64,000 nucleotides of DNA. It comes from Aphanomyces cochlioides. Taxonomy: Eukaryota > Oomycota > Saprolegniomycetes > Saprolegniales > Verrucalvaceae. The stretch lies in assembly GCA_019828595.1 (NCBI GenBank), contig JAHQRK010000006.1, positions 1,922,001 to 1,986,000 of the forward strand, given 5' to 3'. How positions within the stretch are numbered: the stretch's first letter is position 1; each line of letters opens with the position of its first letter. Shown one piece after another: positions 47,356-59,902 of this stretch. Both the position numbers and the translations under genes were made by a program. Below the pieces are notes generated by a model. It was not told where the DNA came from. It saw only the letters and a list, made by a program, of their open reading frames with translations, and made no database searches.

Positions 47356-47960
47356 TCATATTGAATACAACGGCGATTCATTTTCGCGAGCTGTTTGGAC
47401 TACATTGACGACGGCATAAAAGCAAGACAAGTGTAAATCGACTCGATGTCGAAACATTTGCTTGAGCACATTGAATTGCTTTAGACGGCCATTGATTGTC
47501 TCGTGGCCAGCCATGATCTGCTTTTGGCGACGAGCACTCTCGGGATGGTATCGAGGAGTGTAAAAATATGCTGGATCGCTGTAACCAAGATCAGCGCATG
47601 TGAGTTCCCCAGGAAGAACGGCCTGGGTGTACGCACTGCGTGCTAAAAGCAAATCGGGCCATAAACCATACGGCACGCCACCATTTGCCCAGATAATATG
47701 CCCCGTTCGAATACAAAGACCAATTTCGTACCGTATTCCTGGTCTATGAAATTTGTGGGAAAACCAGGATGGATCGAATTCAATTGGTTCATTGATGCGA
47801 AAGTCTGTTCAATCCAATGACACAAACATCGACTGCCCTTCATTGGCACCATCAAACCGGCTGTACCAATCCACCTAGGATAATGCTGTTTAGATATCAT
47901 GGTCCAGAAAGTACCATTTATAGATCGGCTAGGGCTTCGACCCATTGCCACGACTATTTG
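47356..47960 (-). pseudogene. DDE (DDE_Tnp_4/Harbinger-type) transposase remnant
   Basis: The readable part is one frame: TDFRINEP, WFSHKFHRPGIRYEIGLCI, IIWANGGVPYGLWPDL, then a LTCADLGY block (putative second catalytic Asp) and the C-terminal GHETINGRLKQFNVLKQMF helix typical of oomycete and plant Harbinger-like transposases. The codon before TDFRINEP is TGA at 47809-47811, where related proteins have Gly after the first catalytic Asp (SLD). Further upstream the frame is broken again. The N-terminal DNA-binding part was not recognised. Confidence 0.75.
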
Positions 47961-48893
47961 CGAAAGGTTTTCTTATCAACTCCCGCCATCGTCGCATGAG
48001 TCGATTTTGTTGCATATACCTTCAGGAACATGAGAGCCGGTGTCTAGGTCCCGAAGCGTCGGTTGATCATGCAGCGATGAACAACTTTGTCGCCAGAGAT
48101 GGAGATGTTCCGAACGTAGATTTGAACCGACGGAGGCTTGTGTTGTTCGAGTGGTTTGGCTTCGCGCGACGGAGAATATGGTAACCCTCATGGAGGATGC
48201 TCGGCTCCAGCACTGGGACAACGAGTGGAATCATTGATTTAATATTGATTTGAAATGCCCTGTTTCCAAAAAAATTAACTATAAAATAAAGTTCATGAAT
48301 AAAAAATAAAATTGTGTTTATAAATATATTTAAAATTAACAATTTTATTATTGTTAATATTAACGATGAATTTGTTAATGATAGTGTGATTCAAGGTAAT
48401 AAACCTCGTCAGGGTCATTGTTAAACGCTGCTTCCTATTGTGGGATGTTAGTACGTTACTTGAGCTCTAGAACTATGCCCCAATGATCCAATTTGAGCCA
48501 TTTTAACAGTGGTTTTTTCAGTTGAAATATAAAAAAAATCTTGAAAATCGTGTGATTGAAGGCAATAAATCTCAGACCGCATCGGTGTTTATTGGCATGT
48601 TTCATGAAATACATGATGTCAATACCTTGTTCTTCAGGGGAATACATGTATGCATCGAGACTCAACCAGCAAGGCATGTTTTTTGAGCTTCGAACACGTT
48701 AACAAATGTGTTTAGAAAGTGATTCACAAACACATTAACAAATTCATATTAAATTGCCAAACATTTAAAAACTAATACATAAAAATTGACCTTCAACAAA
48801 AAATACATTGATTGAACTGGGATCTGTCGTATCCGTAAAAATTCGGACGCTCAAAAATTGTACTCAAAAAGGCGCGAGAATCCCAGTAGTGAA

Positions 48894-49712
48894 ATGGCAG
48901 AGAAGTGGACGGCCGACTGTGCAGCACAGCGAGTCTTGCAGGAGCTGTTCGACCAAAAAAAGATACAAGGAGACTCCACACCTTCCTACGTCCGTTCCCT
49001 TGCTCCTGACGTCTTCAACCAGTACTCTGACCCAGTTTTCGCTCTCCATCTCAGACGAACGAAAATGGCAAACAGTACGAATGTGATGCTCACGAAGTCC
49101 TAATCTTCTCTATGTAGAACTCAAAAATACTGCGAAACGAGGACGACCAGCTCCTTCTCAAGTTACGTTCTACGACAGCAGCTTTGACATTCCAGAGCTT
49201 GCTGGAAAGCGAAGACAAATCGACGACGTTTCCGCTGAAAATGGAAACAAACATCCCCAAAATGCCTTGGAAAATGCTTGTGCTCTCGTCTGCGACTACT
49301 ACGACTATGTCACAAAGGAGAAATTCGTTGGTCTCGCCGTATGCTTATGTGGGGAGTGCGAATGTGCATAATCGAAGTCACCTCAGACGACCCCAAAACA
49401 GCGGTTCTGATGTACAAATGGCCCCCACAGTTTGCTCGAATTCAAAACAAGTTGGAAACGGAAGTGGAGACGTCAGTGTCCAAGCACAGAGTCTATGCAA
49501 AGATCCAAGCGTTTGCTTTTGCAATGGAGCAGCGACTCAGTCGTGATCGGGATATTCCAACAATGACGCAACGTGTTGCTCTCCCATTCGCGGTTGAGCC
49601 CCAAATTCTCGATTGCAATGCTGGTAGTGGAACGATTGATGACGATATCATTATTGCCGAATTTAAAGTTCCAGATTGTAGCAACACAGCAGTAATCGGT
49701 CTACATTCTTGA
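48894..49712 (+). pseudogene. Second transposon ORF, frameshifted
   Basis: Starts ATG 48894 (MAEKWTADCAAQRVLQELF). A GT-AG intron of about 44 bp removes a stop near 49100 and exposes an AT-hook-like KRGRPAPSQ. Near 49330-49350 the frame is lost and resumes one frame over with CIIEVTSDDPKTAVLMYKWP to the stop at 49712. It is probably the accessory DNA-binding protein of the element. That role is inferred from position and the basic motif only. Confidence 0.5.
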
Positions 49713-49906
49713 GTAGTTATTTAATGTCCGTGAGTAAAAGAGAGTATTCGTGTCTTCTAATGATGTTCCCGCATCCTCTAGGTGTGTTTTGCGTGAACTT
49801 GGTAAATACTCGATTCTGATTGGCTGATCGATTTCCAGATCGATTTGAAAAATCGATCTGATATCTGATTGAGACCCCTCACAATTTAGAATGAAATCGA
49901 CAATAT

Positions 49907-50740
49907 TGTTGATTTGTTACGAATTTCCAGACCGCGTTCAATCGAATCACGCCGGTGGATCGATTCACCAATCGACGCCATTGGCTAATAAATATTTTGG
50001 GCCAATTTGATTGGCTGAATAAAATTTTAAAGAAAGTACAGTTCCCATGAGAGAAAGTACTGTTCTAATTTTCATTCATCCAATGTATTGGCGCGATTGG
50101 AGATTGACACAAAAAACGAATCCAAATTGGGAAATTTCTAGCGAATCCACAATATCGTGTTGGATTTTTTTATGGTCAATCCGTTCGATTTTCACGCGCT
50201 TCTCGCTGAGTATTTCAAATTCAGGAAGACTTGTCTCCTCAGACATCCCTCATATTTGTCAAGCAACAAGTCATTAAGTCCCTTGCTTGCGCCCTCTCAG
50301 CTGCACAATCATCTTTCAACGACGTCATATGACACTGTATTGTCATGATTTGATATGATGTAGATTCAACAAACCACAGATGCCACTGATTCACTCTGTA
50401 GTCATTCCGTCCACACTTTATACTCCGACCACACACTGGAGTCGATTTAACTCGTTAGACAGTAGATCCCGCGAATAGTGGTAACTCCATCAAACACACG
50501 ACGATTTGTCGCCTCGGCATCCAGGTGTCCCTCAAAGCTGTGAGGGTTCGGCATCGTTCAGGGGTTCAACTTGAACTAAATCGAACTTTTTTCAACCATA
50601 TTTTACTCAAGCTAGAATTGGAGTAAGTCCGTCGTGGAAGATTTGGTTGACGAAACAACTAAGTCCGCAGAATAAACTTGGCAAGATACTTTAGTTGGTT
50701 GCAAGGCCGAGGGCGCTCGAGATTGAGTTGTGGAAGGGAC
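49907..50740. other. Intergenic, transposon to alpha/beta hydrolase
   Basis: About 830 bp with no convincing ORF. It should contain the hydrolase promoter. Confidence 0.5.
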
Positions 50741-53005
50741 ATGGCGACTGGAAACGAAGAGGACAAGACGGCAAATATGCTCAGTAAGTCGAGAAGCACG
50801 GTATTGCTCATGGGACAAATGGTCTCGACCGGCCAAGATGATCATTTTCTCAATGGAAGTGATACAAGCGATCTTGGCGATGATGTCGAGCTTCTCGTCA
50901 AGACTTCGACAGCCATCTTGTCGACGATTCAGGTAACTTTCTTGCAAGCGAGCACTAGTAATTGAGATTCAACCGACTCTGTGTCTAGGTGCTCCGTCGG
51001 ATTATCAAAGACCACACGTTTGGCCGAGTCGGTCGTGAACTACGACATTTGTCACTCACTGTGGCTTGCTTTGAGCGTGTATTATTCAGCTTTATCAAAG
51101 ACGAAATCATCCGCGATCCTCATATTGACTACCGCAATAAACAAGCCTTAAAGGACATCATTCCATTGATTCCGACGGAGAAGAGACACACGATACTTGC
51201 TGGTGGAGTTGCGTCGTTGCTCCGTCAAGTTATTGTCTCCATGACAGACACCAAACAAGTCTTGCTCAGTCTGTCCCAGAACTATGATCCATTCCACGAA
51301 AATCGATGGTCTTTCACGCCTTTTGTGCTCTTGGCATTGGCAATCTTTGTCGGGCACAAGCGCTACTCTACCCATTTATCATATCGAACCATCTTGAACC
51401 TCTTGCGTCCCTCGTTCAAGCAAGTCCAATACAGCATAGTGTTTCTCGTGTGCTACGATTACGCGTGGCGTATATTATATCGGTACTCCTCGTCGGAAAT
51501 TATGAATGACCTATTATTGTAGCTATTCAAAGTTGCGCAAGATCAAAATTCATCACGCTCGTGTCTCCTTAACACTGCGACTCTTCCTTCTCTGTGAGCA
51601 TGTGTTGGACCGAACAAGACTCGCTCGATCAACGTCGCAACGACTTCTGATTGATTCCCCTGTGGAAGCTGATATCAATGAGAACATGAAATCCGCCACG
51701 TCGCTCTTGGTCGAACGGGTGCCACTTCCGTCAGAGTACTATGATCGTTCTCAAGAGCCTTTCGGTATGAAAGTCTTTAAAGCTGGTGGCCACGCGCTTT
51801 GTGCCTCCAGTTCCACTGCACATTGGTTTTTGGGCTCTTGGTTCCCAACCTTTGGACCTTATCTTCTCCAACTTATACTGCCATACTATGCTATCCGACA
51901 CCGTAAGGCCGCCGCTTTGGCTACTCGTGTCTATATGGACAAACCTGACCTTGAAGTCATTCGAATGGCTTGGAATGTCTTTGGAGAATCTTGGCTTGCT
52001 GTCAAGGTTGCTGAAATGCAATCGCCTTCTCTAGCTGTGCGAACATCGATATTTGTGAACGAAGAGGGCCAAGCAGCTGGTCCTTATCGACGCAAAAACA
52101 CTGATATCGAGGTGAAGATTTTTAGCTGCCGGCCGATCAGTAGCGTCAAGCAAGGCTCTTGGGAAAATGCGTCAGTCACTTTTACCTATGCCATGGAAGG
52201 TATTGGTCTACCAACATCAACGCCAGTACTCTTTTACATTCATGGTGGTGGCTTCTTTGGTCGCTTTTGGGCTAAGGACATCATCAACCTGAGTGGCTGG
52301 GCTGTTAAATTGGGTGCTGTGATTGTATACGTGGATTATTCACGACCACCGGACGTTCAGTACCCCGTGCCACTTGATCAATGCTTCACTGTCTACAAGT
52401 GGGTGCTTCAAGGTGGTCTTGGCTTTCACCCATCTACCATTGCCATGTTCGGCGAAAGCGCAGGTACGCAATACAATCAATTATACGTTGGATGACTTTG
52501 CGTAGGTGGAAACTTAGCCGCTGCTGTGTGCCTGAAATGCATTCAGGAAAAAATCACCCTGCCTCATGGTCTGGTTTTGGTGCATCCAGCACTCACCTGC
52601 AACTTTTCACCATCGCCATCACGATTTTTGCACCAAAGCGATCCTGTCTTACCCCGAGGCATCTTGGAGCTAGCGTTGAACTCATATTACCCTCTCAACG
52701 ACAGCCAATACAAGTACAACACGTACGACCCTCTTGTAGCAGTTGGACTTGCAGATGACAGCCTGTTGCGTCAATTCCCCTCAACAACACTGATGGTCGG
52801 AGATATGGATCCACTACTCGACGATAGTGTCGACTTTTATACACGTCTCCACAACTTAAAAGTGGACGCCAAACTGAAAGTCCTGACTGGGTTGACCCAT
52901 GGCTTTTTAATCTACCCAGATCTTGTGCCTGCAGCTCAAGCAGCCATTGATGAGATCGCCGAGCAAATTTATGGCATTTTCAAGACTCCCGTAGAGTTTT
53001 CGTAG
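50741..53005 (+). CDS. Hormone-sensitive-lipase-type alpha/beta hydrolase with membrane-like N-terminal domain
   Basis: Exons 50741-50932, 50989-51482, 51523-52463, 52506-53005 (introns 56, 40, 42 bp) give 708 residues. The C-terminal half has the full HSL-family signature: oxyanion HGGGF, nucleophile GESAGGN (the intron falls inside this motif), Asp in VGDMDPLLDD and His in LTHGF. HSL-type enzymes cleave ester bonds of acyl or aryl substrates. The N-terminal ~330 residues are not part of the hydrolase fold and contain hydrophobic stretches (FVLLALAIFVGH, YSIVFLVCYDYAWRILY), suggesting membrane association. I do not recognise that part. Confidence 0.85.
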
Positions 53006-55361
53006 TTTAAGAGATTACATCAATGTGTAGATTGCCCCGACTTGATTTACAACCTCATTCTCTTTCGAAACTACACTCTTTCACTCCATACGAAAGTCTG
53101 TGGATGGCATGATGACCCTTGCGTGCAATTTCTCTTTTCGAAATACTGGTGGGTGATTGCAACCCGTTATGAAATCCTGTCAATCTCGTTGAGACGAGTA
53201 AAGAAATATGAGTCGCGGCTTTTGTTGTATGGGATTAGTTTTGTTTATCATGGATTGGAAGGGGAAGACAACCTTGGGAAAGTAGGCATCAAAGTTCGTC
53301 AGTCGCTCGCGCTTCATTGGCGTTTGACTATCCACACTTTCACTTTCATCTCATTAACAATTCAAGAACGACAGTTTCGACCAATTCAATTTACCCAAAT
53401 CCAAAGAATCATGCGAAATAGCACATGTCAAACTATCGCGGACAAAACGGCTGGAACAAATGTTGGCTCGTCGGGTGCAGCTCTCTTGCATTTGGTTTCT
53501 CTATCACCCGAAATCCTCTGCCGTTTTCAAGACTGTTACATATCGTCTTGGGTATGCTATTTCGATTCTTCAAGCCTGGAATTCTCCAGACAATTTGTTC
53601 TTTCCGCTCGCTCTACTACTGTAATTGATTACTAGTAGAAGCTGTCCAAAAGAACCCATTCAGATTAAACAACACTCGAGAGAGTTTGCAACAACGGTGA
53701 GGTTTCATCTGACGAGTCACTCGTATCCATTACTTGCCCACCACGTTTTTTCAAACGGCGTGAGTCACGCCCATTAGCCCGACCCCTGCACGTGTGTAGC
53801 GCCATTACGCAATGACGTATTCTCAGTCTGAACCCGTAACTACTACGTAGTACATCTTGGGTGACTTTACATGTTAAACCAAGATGAAATAGCATAACTT
53901 GAAGTACGTTCACAACACGCTACGATGGTGGAAACTTCGCCTATTGTATATGTGGCGTTCGCGAGTGCCAAAACTTTTGCCTCGATTCCATATAAATCGG
54001 CATCATAATGAGAGAGTATACAATAATAGGGCTTCCGATTGACATGTAATGCCAGGCAAAATGGAAAGGTTGCATGATAAAAATATCAGTGGAGAATCGT
54101 GGCGTGTCTGTGCATTTTATGGCTGTACAGAGAGTCGCAAAGCATGATCCGCGAGGACGACAACATCCACGGAATGGTGTACTGAAAGCTGCAGTTTGTA
54201 GCCAAATGACTTAAATTAATTTATGTGGGTTAGTCGCGTGGCCGGGACATCGTTACGGCGACTTTGTCATGACTCCGTTTCACGATACGTAACAGTCTTG
54301 GGTCGCCATGGATAGTTGTGAATGAAATTGTTTTTCGATCTTGTGTGGGATACTTTGGGAAGCAACAATCTGCTTGCGGAAGGGAACTGAACACAACTGC
54401 GCGATTAAATGAGAATACAGGTAGGACAGTAAGGCACGAGGAAAATTTCCAGACAGTGAGGGGCGGTTTTATCGATCGAAATCGCGCAAGCGGAATCGAC
54501 ACACTGCATCAAAGATATCAAACGAGGGATCTAAAATAGGAGGTGAAATCTACAGCGTGAAGAGTCAAAACTGTCCGTGGAATCAAACTCACGACAGTCC
54601 TCGTTCAACATTTTAAGATTTCCAGCTGGATCGACGGAACGATTTCAAATATCACGTGGCGCTTGTTGTGTTGGTTGCTCCTCGACACACAAGGTGCGTC
54701 CAAAGATGCAAGTGCTGAAACGTGCTGTTGATGAACTAAACGTGGGTCTCAAATCTCGTTAGACCGATTGCAACAATTTAATTCACGTCGTGGCTTGTAT
54801 TAGGCACACATTTTGGGGTGTTTCGTGTCGTGGCCTTGTCTTCTCCCAGACACTCGCACTGGCCTCAACTGAGTTAGGGAAAGAAGACTCCTTCGAAGTA
54901 CTGTATCGACATGTTGCGAAATACCGTAAAAAAGCTCTTTACACTGTACAATTACCGTGTACTTCGTCCCCTTCACTTCAAACATTCGACTTTATGGGAC
55001 ATGGATAACTCACGACCATGGGTGATGGGAGACCTCTCTTTTTAATACTATTGCCTTGTAATAAAGGTTGCAACGTGGCTGGATTCCTCACGATAGAGCA
55101 TGTCGTTCAAGCCCCTCGGAGGCGCTCCCCACTCTCTCTTCCCCCTTCAGTGATATATCACAAACCGAAGTTAATGGATGAGAAGCAAAATTTGTATCAA
55201 AGATTGTAAATGCCGTCTGACCGGCTGTTTCCAATTTTGTAGGGGAAGTTATCCGGAAAATTATGCGGATTACTTAATAAAAAACGCTATATTACCATTT
55301 GGAGAAGGCGACAAGAGGAGAAGCTGGTGACACGCAAGAACCCGACGACGTCCGCAGTTGC
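53006..55361. other. 2.4-kb region without a supportable gene
   Basis: Several ORFs of 60-200 codons occur on both strands (for example 53042-53635 +, 53665-53913 -, 54230-54502 -), but none combines an ATG, plausible splice sites and a known motif. An exact 12-bp palindrome, tactacgtagta, lies at 53841-53852. A 5' exon of the Tudor-like gene could lie near its right edge. Confidence 0.45.
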
Positions 55362-56974
55362 ATGGAATACCACAACACTATGAAAGTATACGCTCAAGAA
55401 GATCCCCCCTTTAGACATAATCTCTTCGGTGCGGCAGATGGATCGAATGGAAAGGCCAGCTCCGCTTGTCGTGAAAATACATCGACGGTGCTCCCTGTCC
55501 GGACGTCCTCCCTAGGGAGTGTCGAAATGAAGGTGGATGATTTTGTACCGAAACTCTATGGACAATATGCACCAGCATCACGTGTCTCGCCACATTCTGT
55601 CTCCCCAGTCGCGAAGAACAAAGAACCATTGCCTAGCGCTCATCCACCGCAAGCACACCACGAAGCTCCGAGAAATATGCACCCTACTAGACCACACAGT
55701 AACTCACATGGCCCGAATTATATGGCGCATGTAAGGAAAACTTCTGTCGGTTCAAGTGGCTACCAGGAGGAAGAATCGTCAAACCATGAATTTGTTGGAC
55801 GGAGAGTGCGCAAGTTCTTTGCAGGACATGGATGGTATTACGGACGAGTCTTGAGTAGATGGGAATCCCCAGAATACGGCGAACAATTTCATGTCAAATA
55901 CGACGACGATGATTCTGAAGATTTAACCCGAGAAGTCTTGCTCCCGTTGCTTCTTCCTTTATCCCCATCAAGTAATGAACCAGCACCAGTCGCGAAACCT
56001 ACTCATTTACCCCCTTCAAAGAATTTGAATGGCTACCGAAGCGCCTCCGAACGTCCAACTTCTTCCCCGTCCATAAGCACGAAATCTCCAACTGAGGTGT
56101 CGCGTCGCCGAAAGATATCATCGTCGGAGCCCTATCCAGCGAAATATGCCCGTGTGGAAACACCACCACACAATTTACCACCCCCGCGAGATTCGCATAT
56201 GCCAAATGCACCTCATCATGCAATGCCCTCCATGCACGCTCCTAGAATGCCGTCGCATGAACGAGGCCCAGAAGTTCTCGATTTGACGGGTTCTGACGAC
56301 GAACAAGGATCTAAAATGCGAAGGCCGTCGTCTTTTCCCAGCATTTCTCATCACTCTCAACAACAGCCTGCACCATACCCATCCGACCGCCGAATGGCCC
56401 CCAGTAATACATGGCGCGCGCCAAGCCCAACACATTTGCCTTCTTTTCGGCAATCTTTGAAGCCTCTGCATCAAACGCACCCTCGTATTCCAAGTATTGT
56501 TCCATCAGCCCCCCCGTCAAATCGTTTGCCCTCAATGCGTGGTGGGGCCAGTGTCCCTGTCGAATCATATGTCTCAAGCATGGGGAACGATCCGTTGTCT
56601 GCTTTCAACTACAAATTGTTCACCGCCATCCGAGAAACGTCTGCTCTCGAACCGTTTGGTCGTTCATTTGTGAATGTGTTGACGGATGAACCACGATTTC
56701 ATCAAGTAGGACAACGTTTTCTATGACTTTGTGTCTTATGATATTGTTGTAGTGCATGGATATTACTCGCTTAGAAGCATATTGCCGTCAGCGACGTTAT
56801 CGCGCTTTGAGTACGTTTATGAGCGACGTGGTGAAAATTCCAACTACAGTCGGCCATTTATATCCCAACGATGCCACGTTGAATCGGCAATCGGAGTCGT
56901 TCACGTCCGTATTGGCCCAACAGATCCGTACGATTGCGCCAGGCCTCCATGCCCTCGAACAACAATTGAGATGA
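55362..56974 (+). CDS. Tudor-like (PTM/DIR17-type) domain protein
   Basis: Exons 55362-56705 and 56753-56974 (47-bp intron, phase 0) give 521 residues. A single domain near residues 142-195 reads FVGRRVRKFFAGHGWYYGRV...YGEQFHVKYDDDDSEDL, matching the Tudor-like fold of plant PTM/DIR17 proteins (V-G-x-x-V-x-K-x-F, then V-x-Y-x-D-D-x-E-D-L). The remainder is Pro/Ser/His-rich and disordered, with an acidic VLDLTGSDDE motif. The second exon forms a helical C-terminus (ITRLEAYCRQRRYRAL). Probably a nuclear, chromatin-associated protein (inference). ATG 55362 is the first in frame; open sequence extends to 55299. Confidence 0.75.
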
Positions 56975-57070
56975 GGTTGATTTTTTTGTATTATATCCCC
57001 AAAACGATGTCTGTTGTGTTCCTATGATACGACTAATGGGGTGCGCTGAGCGCAACCGTAGCGGTAATTT

Positions 57071-58305
57071 TTATCCTAAAATGGCACGCCCCACTAATGG
57101 AAATGCTGGAGGTTCCAATTTCACCATCACGACAGGGGATGGGAAGCTGCCAAAGCTACCGAAGTGGATCGAGTTGACCGTTGGACTCAGAGTTGTCGGC
57201 GGTACAGCTGCGAGGGGGCTATTGCCTTGTGTGGGTGTTACTTCGTTGCTGGCGATAACAAGAGCTGCTGGAACCACGCTTGGGACAGCAGGCGTCACGG
57301 CAGTAGGCAAAGGAGTTGGTGTCGTTGCCAATGTAGTAGTAGGAGGAGCATCTTCTGATTTTTCGTCCTCCGTCTTCGACACCAAATTCTCCAAGACTCG
57401 CACAAAACGGCCCTTGATGCGAGGTCGATCATCTGCAAGCTTCTTCCGACAGTCATACTTGATGCTCTTCTTCCAAATACGTTTCTTTCGCTTCTCATGA
57501 AATTTTTCCAATCGCAGTTTCCGTGCAGTCGGAGTGTAGGCTCCAATAGTTCGTTGGTGAACAATGGGTTCAAACATCTTCTTGAACTTGCCATCCGAAA
57601 TCACTTTGTCTGACGGCTTTGACGGCGACGTCGTGCTTGAAGACTTCGATGGGGGTAGCAGCATCAGGCCGTGAATATGCGATTCAAGATCCGATACTGA
57701 CGAAGGCAGTAAATTTGACGATGGTGCATCCATTGAATCATCGTCATCATCATCTCCGTCTTCATTATCTTCCATGTCGTCATCCATAGTATCGTCCTCT
57801 AAGAAATCATTTTCTCGATGCCGCGGTGATGACACAGGCGACGGCGTTGTGTAGCTCATGGTGTCAAAACTCATGAGGAGTTTCTCATTTGCGTCGCAAG
57901 TGCGCAAATCGCCCGACAAAGGTAGACCATCTATGTAGACGTGAGCAAGTGACCGAGAGCATAAAGAGATATACCTGATGCAGTAGGATGATGCTGCGAC
58001 GTAGTTTCTAGGGAAATAGCAGTTGCAGGTGGCGCGTAGGGTGAAAATTCGCGGGCAAAGAGGTCTTCACTGTCTCCATGAGTAGATTGAAGATGCAGAG
58101 ACTGATCGAGCTCTTCGTGTACCCAATCGATGTCGTTGCCAAACTCTTCCATTCGAATGATGCCTCCTCCGTCCGTGAACCAGTTCAAATCACCATCCAG
58201 CACGTCAACTGCAGTGTCCGCGCCGACATTCTTTGCTTGCACGTGTGCTTGTGCATGCTGGCTCTGTTTGGCCAAAGGATCTTCTGCATACATGCCTAGC
58301 ATCAT
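57071..58305 (-). CDS. CCT-motif protein
   Basis: Exons 58305-57975 and 57930-57071 (44-bp intron) give 396 residues. A CCT (CONSTANS/CO-like/TOC1) motif lies at about residues 242-285: RKLRLEKFHEKRKKR, KSIKYDCRKKLADDRPRIKGRFVR. In plants, CCT domains bind DNA and NF-YB/YC partners. In stramenopiles the role is unknown. An Asp/Glu run (DDDMEDNEDGDDDDDD) precedes it and a Pro/Thr-rich tail follows. The start MMLGMYAED was chosen as the first ATG of an otherwise open frame. It converges on the Tudor-like gene, 96 bp between stops. Confidence 0.85.
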
Positions 58306-58672
58306 GCTTTCTGTCTTGTGTGGATTACTTTGGGAGATTCCCTCCAAGATTCTGGGAGTGGGGTGATCGAGATGGAAGACGAAGTTGCCGATATACAACA
58401 CAGAGACGCAAGACGACGATGCAAGGATCGAGTAAATCTCACGCGCAACACACGAAAAAAGACAAGAACAACGAAATGTGCTTGTCAAATATGAACTCTC
58501 TCTCCGCTTCAGTGCCGCCAAGGTGACTGCGGCTTCGAAATGGAAATATGGGACCACGTAAGATATAACGTATGTGCCTTCGAGCAGTTCTCCGAAATTT
58601 TATGCAATCTCCCTCCAAATATTATTATTCGCCCACCATAGTTAGATACAAAAGCGATGTCGTTCGTTCTTT

Positions 58673-58996
58673 TTATTGTTGGTCAGTGAGCCAACGAAGA
58701 GGTGGGTCCTCCTCCCCCAAGATTCGAATTTCAAAGCCGAGCGGTGCGCAAAGCACATTGTATGGCGATTGTGTGGGTCTCCCCTTTGACCAGGCTGCGT
58801 CAATGACTGCCAAGCTCGTTTCCATCACATATAGGTAGATATCCGCGTTGTGGGCACGAAAATTCGTCCACTTTTTCATCAATCTAGCCATCGTAGTAGC
58901 ACATCGTCCCAGAGACAGCGGGATTTCTAACGACAAAGGTGCGTGTGGGGCGGAGAGATGGACGCGCGATTTTGTATTCGAACTTCGATCTTCCAT
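58673..58996 (-). CDS. Small hypothetical protein
   Basis: An ATG-initiated ORF of 107 residues. Basic N-terminus, then RLMKKWTNFRAHNADIYLYVMETSLAVIDAAWSKG and a C-terminal strand-rich end (GFEIRILGEEDPPL). A possible acceptor (gtcgttag) inside the ORF allows a different first exon. No family recognised. Confidence 0.45.
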   Translation of the reverse strand: MEDRSSNTKSRVHLSAPHAPLSLEIPLSLGRCATTMARLMKKWTNFRAHNADIYLYVMETSLAVIDAAWSKGRPTQSPYNVLCAPLGFEIRILGEEDPPLRWLTDQQ

Positions 58997-59122
58997 GGAA
59001 GCTTGCAGACGACATGGCGCGACGTCATGAAATCCAGCATTGGCGGCGTCGATTGGTTCGCTCGGTTTGAATTTGACGAATCGCCGCTATTTCAAACTGA
59101 ACTCCCTGCATTTCAGCCAATC

Positions 59123-59811
59123 TCAAGCGGATAATCGAATTGGTTGGCGTTGAATCTCTTCGAAGTCGAAGTGGCGTTTAGGTTCCAGAAATTTCGGACC
59201 AGGGCGTTGATGTGGCTGGGAGGGTGTAAAACCTATTGAACGTCTCCCTCTTGCTCGTGACGATTGTTGTCGGTGCGCTTCTGACTCGATGCAATGCTGC
59301 AACGAATAATTCCAGCTTGCCGAGAGCTCCAGAAAAAGCAGGAAATACATTCCCAGTACATCTAGAGTGCTCGACGCTACAGAGGAGGATGGCATCTGGA
59401 CCGCAATCTGTGTGTGGATGTGAGTGAAGTCGGCTGAGTTCTTGCGACGTAGCCAACGTTGAAGTGCGTTTTTCGCAAAATATGACAATGAGTTTGGCAG
59501 CTCCCGGGGGAGGGGGCATGGATTTTGGAAATGACCCTCATTGAAGTTGCGCATGAAACGGACACGAAGTGCACGGCATCCACCGCGAGCTTCCATATTT
59601 CAACGCTTGCGATAGGCCGGTGACTAAAGATATGACTCGGCTCCGCCTGTGTCAATGAAACGTCTTGGGGAATGGCTGGCTTGCCTGCGACGAGAGCTCT
59701 GTCTGCCGTTGAAATCTGCAGGATCGCAGGCTTAGGTGCAGGTAGGATAGCAGCGATCCGAGTACTGCACTCATATGCTGGCGAACTGACTGAACGAGAT
59801 GCGAGCGCCAT
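59123..59811 (-). CDS. Uncertain hypothetical protein
   Basis: An ATG at 59811 opens 144 codons (MALASRSVSSPAY, a Ser/Arg-rich start like a mitochondrial targeting peptide). A 41-bp GT-AG intron starting gtcgcaagaactcagccg would join it in frame to an ORF ending at 59123. A second ATG at 59596 opens the latter independently. A third overlapping frame is also open, so the model is weak. No domain recognised. Confidence 0.3.
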
Positions 59812-59902
59812 AAGACATGCAGTATAATCAGGCTAAACAGTCTTGTTGAATACTCTGGAGACTGCTTGAATCTACTTGAAAAGGCATGAAATGGACTCCA
59901 CC

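Larger units (their letters stand above)
47163..49906. mobile_element. Decayed ~2.7-kb PIF/Harbinger-like DNA transposon
   Basis: Ends carry imperfect inverted repeats: left tattgtctttttcaccc, right reversed tattgtcgatttcattc. The interior holds a broken DDE transposase (minus) and a second broken ORF (plus). A two-gene layout (transposase plus DNA-binding protein) is typical of PIF/Harbinger elements. The sub-terminal ~125 bp at each end match the 225-bp element at 21166-21390. Both ORFs are disrupted, so it should be inactive on its own. Confidence 0.68.

Noticed and set aside
48067..48342. Possible tRNA T-arm (ggttcaaatc) on the minus strand near 48.1 kb
   Set aside because: No pairing T-stem or acceptor stem could be formed around it, and it lies within the decayed transposon.
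53042..53635. 197-codon plus-strand ORF after the hydrolase
   Set aside because: No ATG at its start, no motif, composition unlike neighbouring coding exons. It lies in the hydrolase 3' flank.
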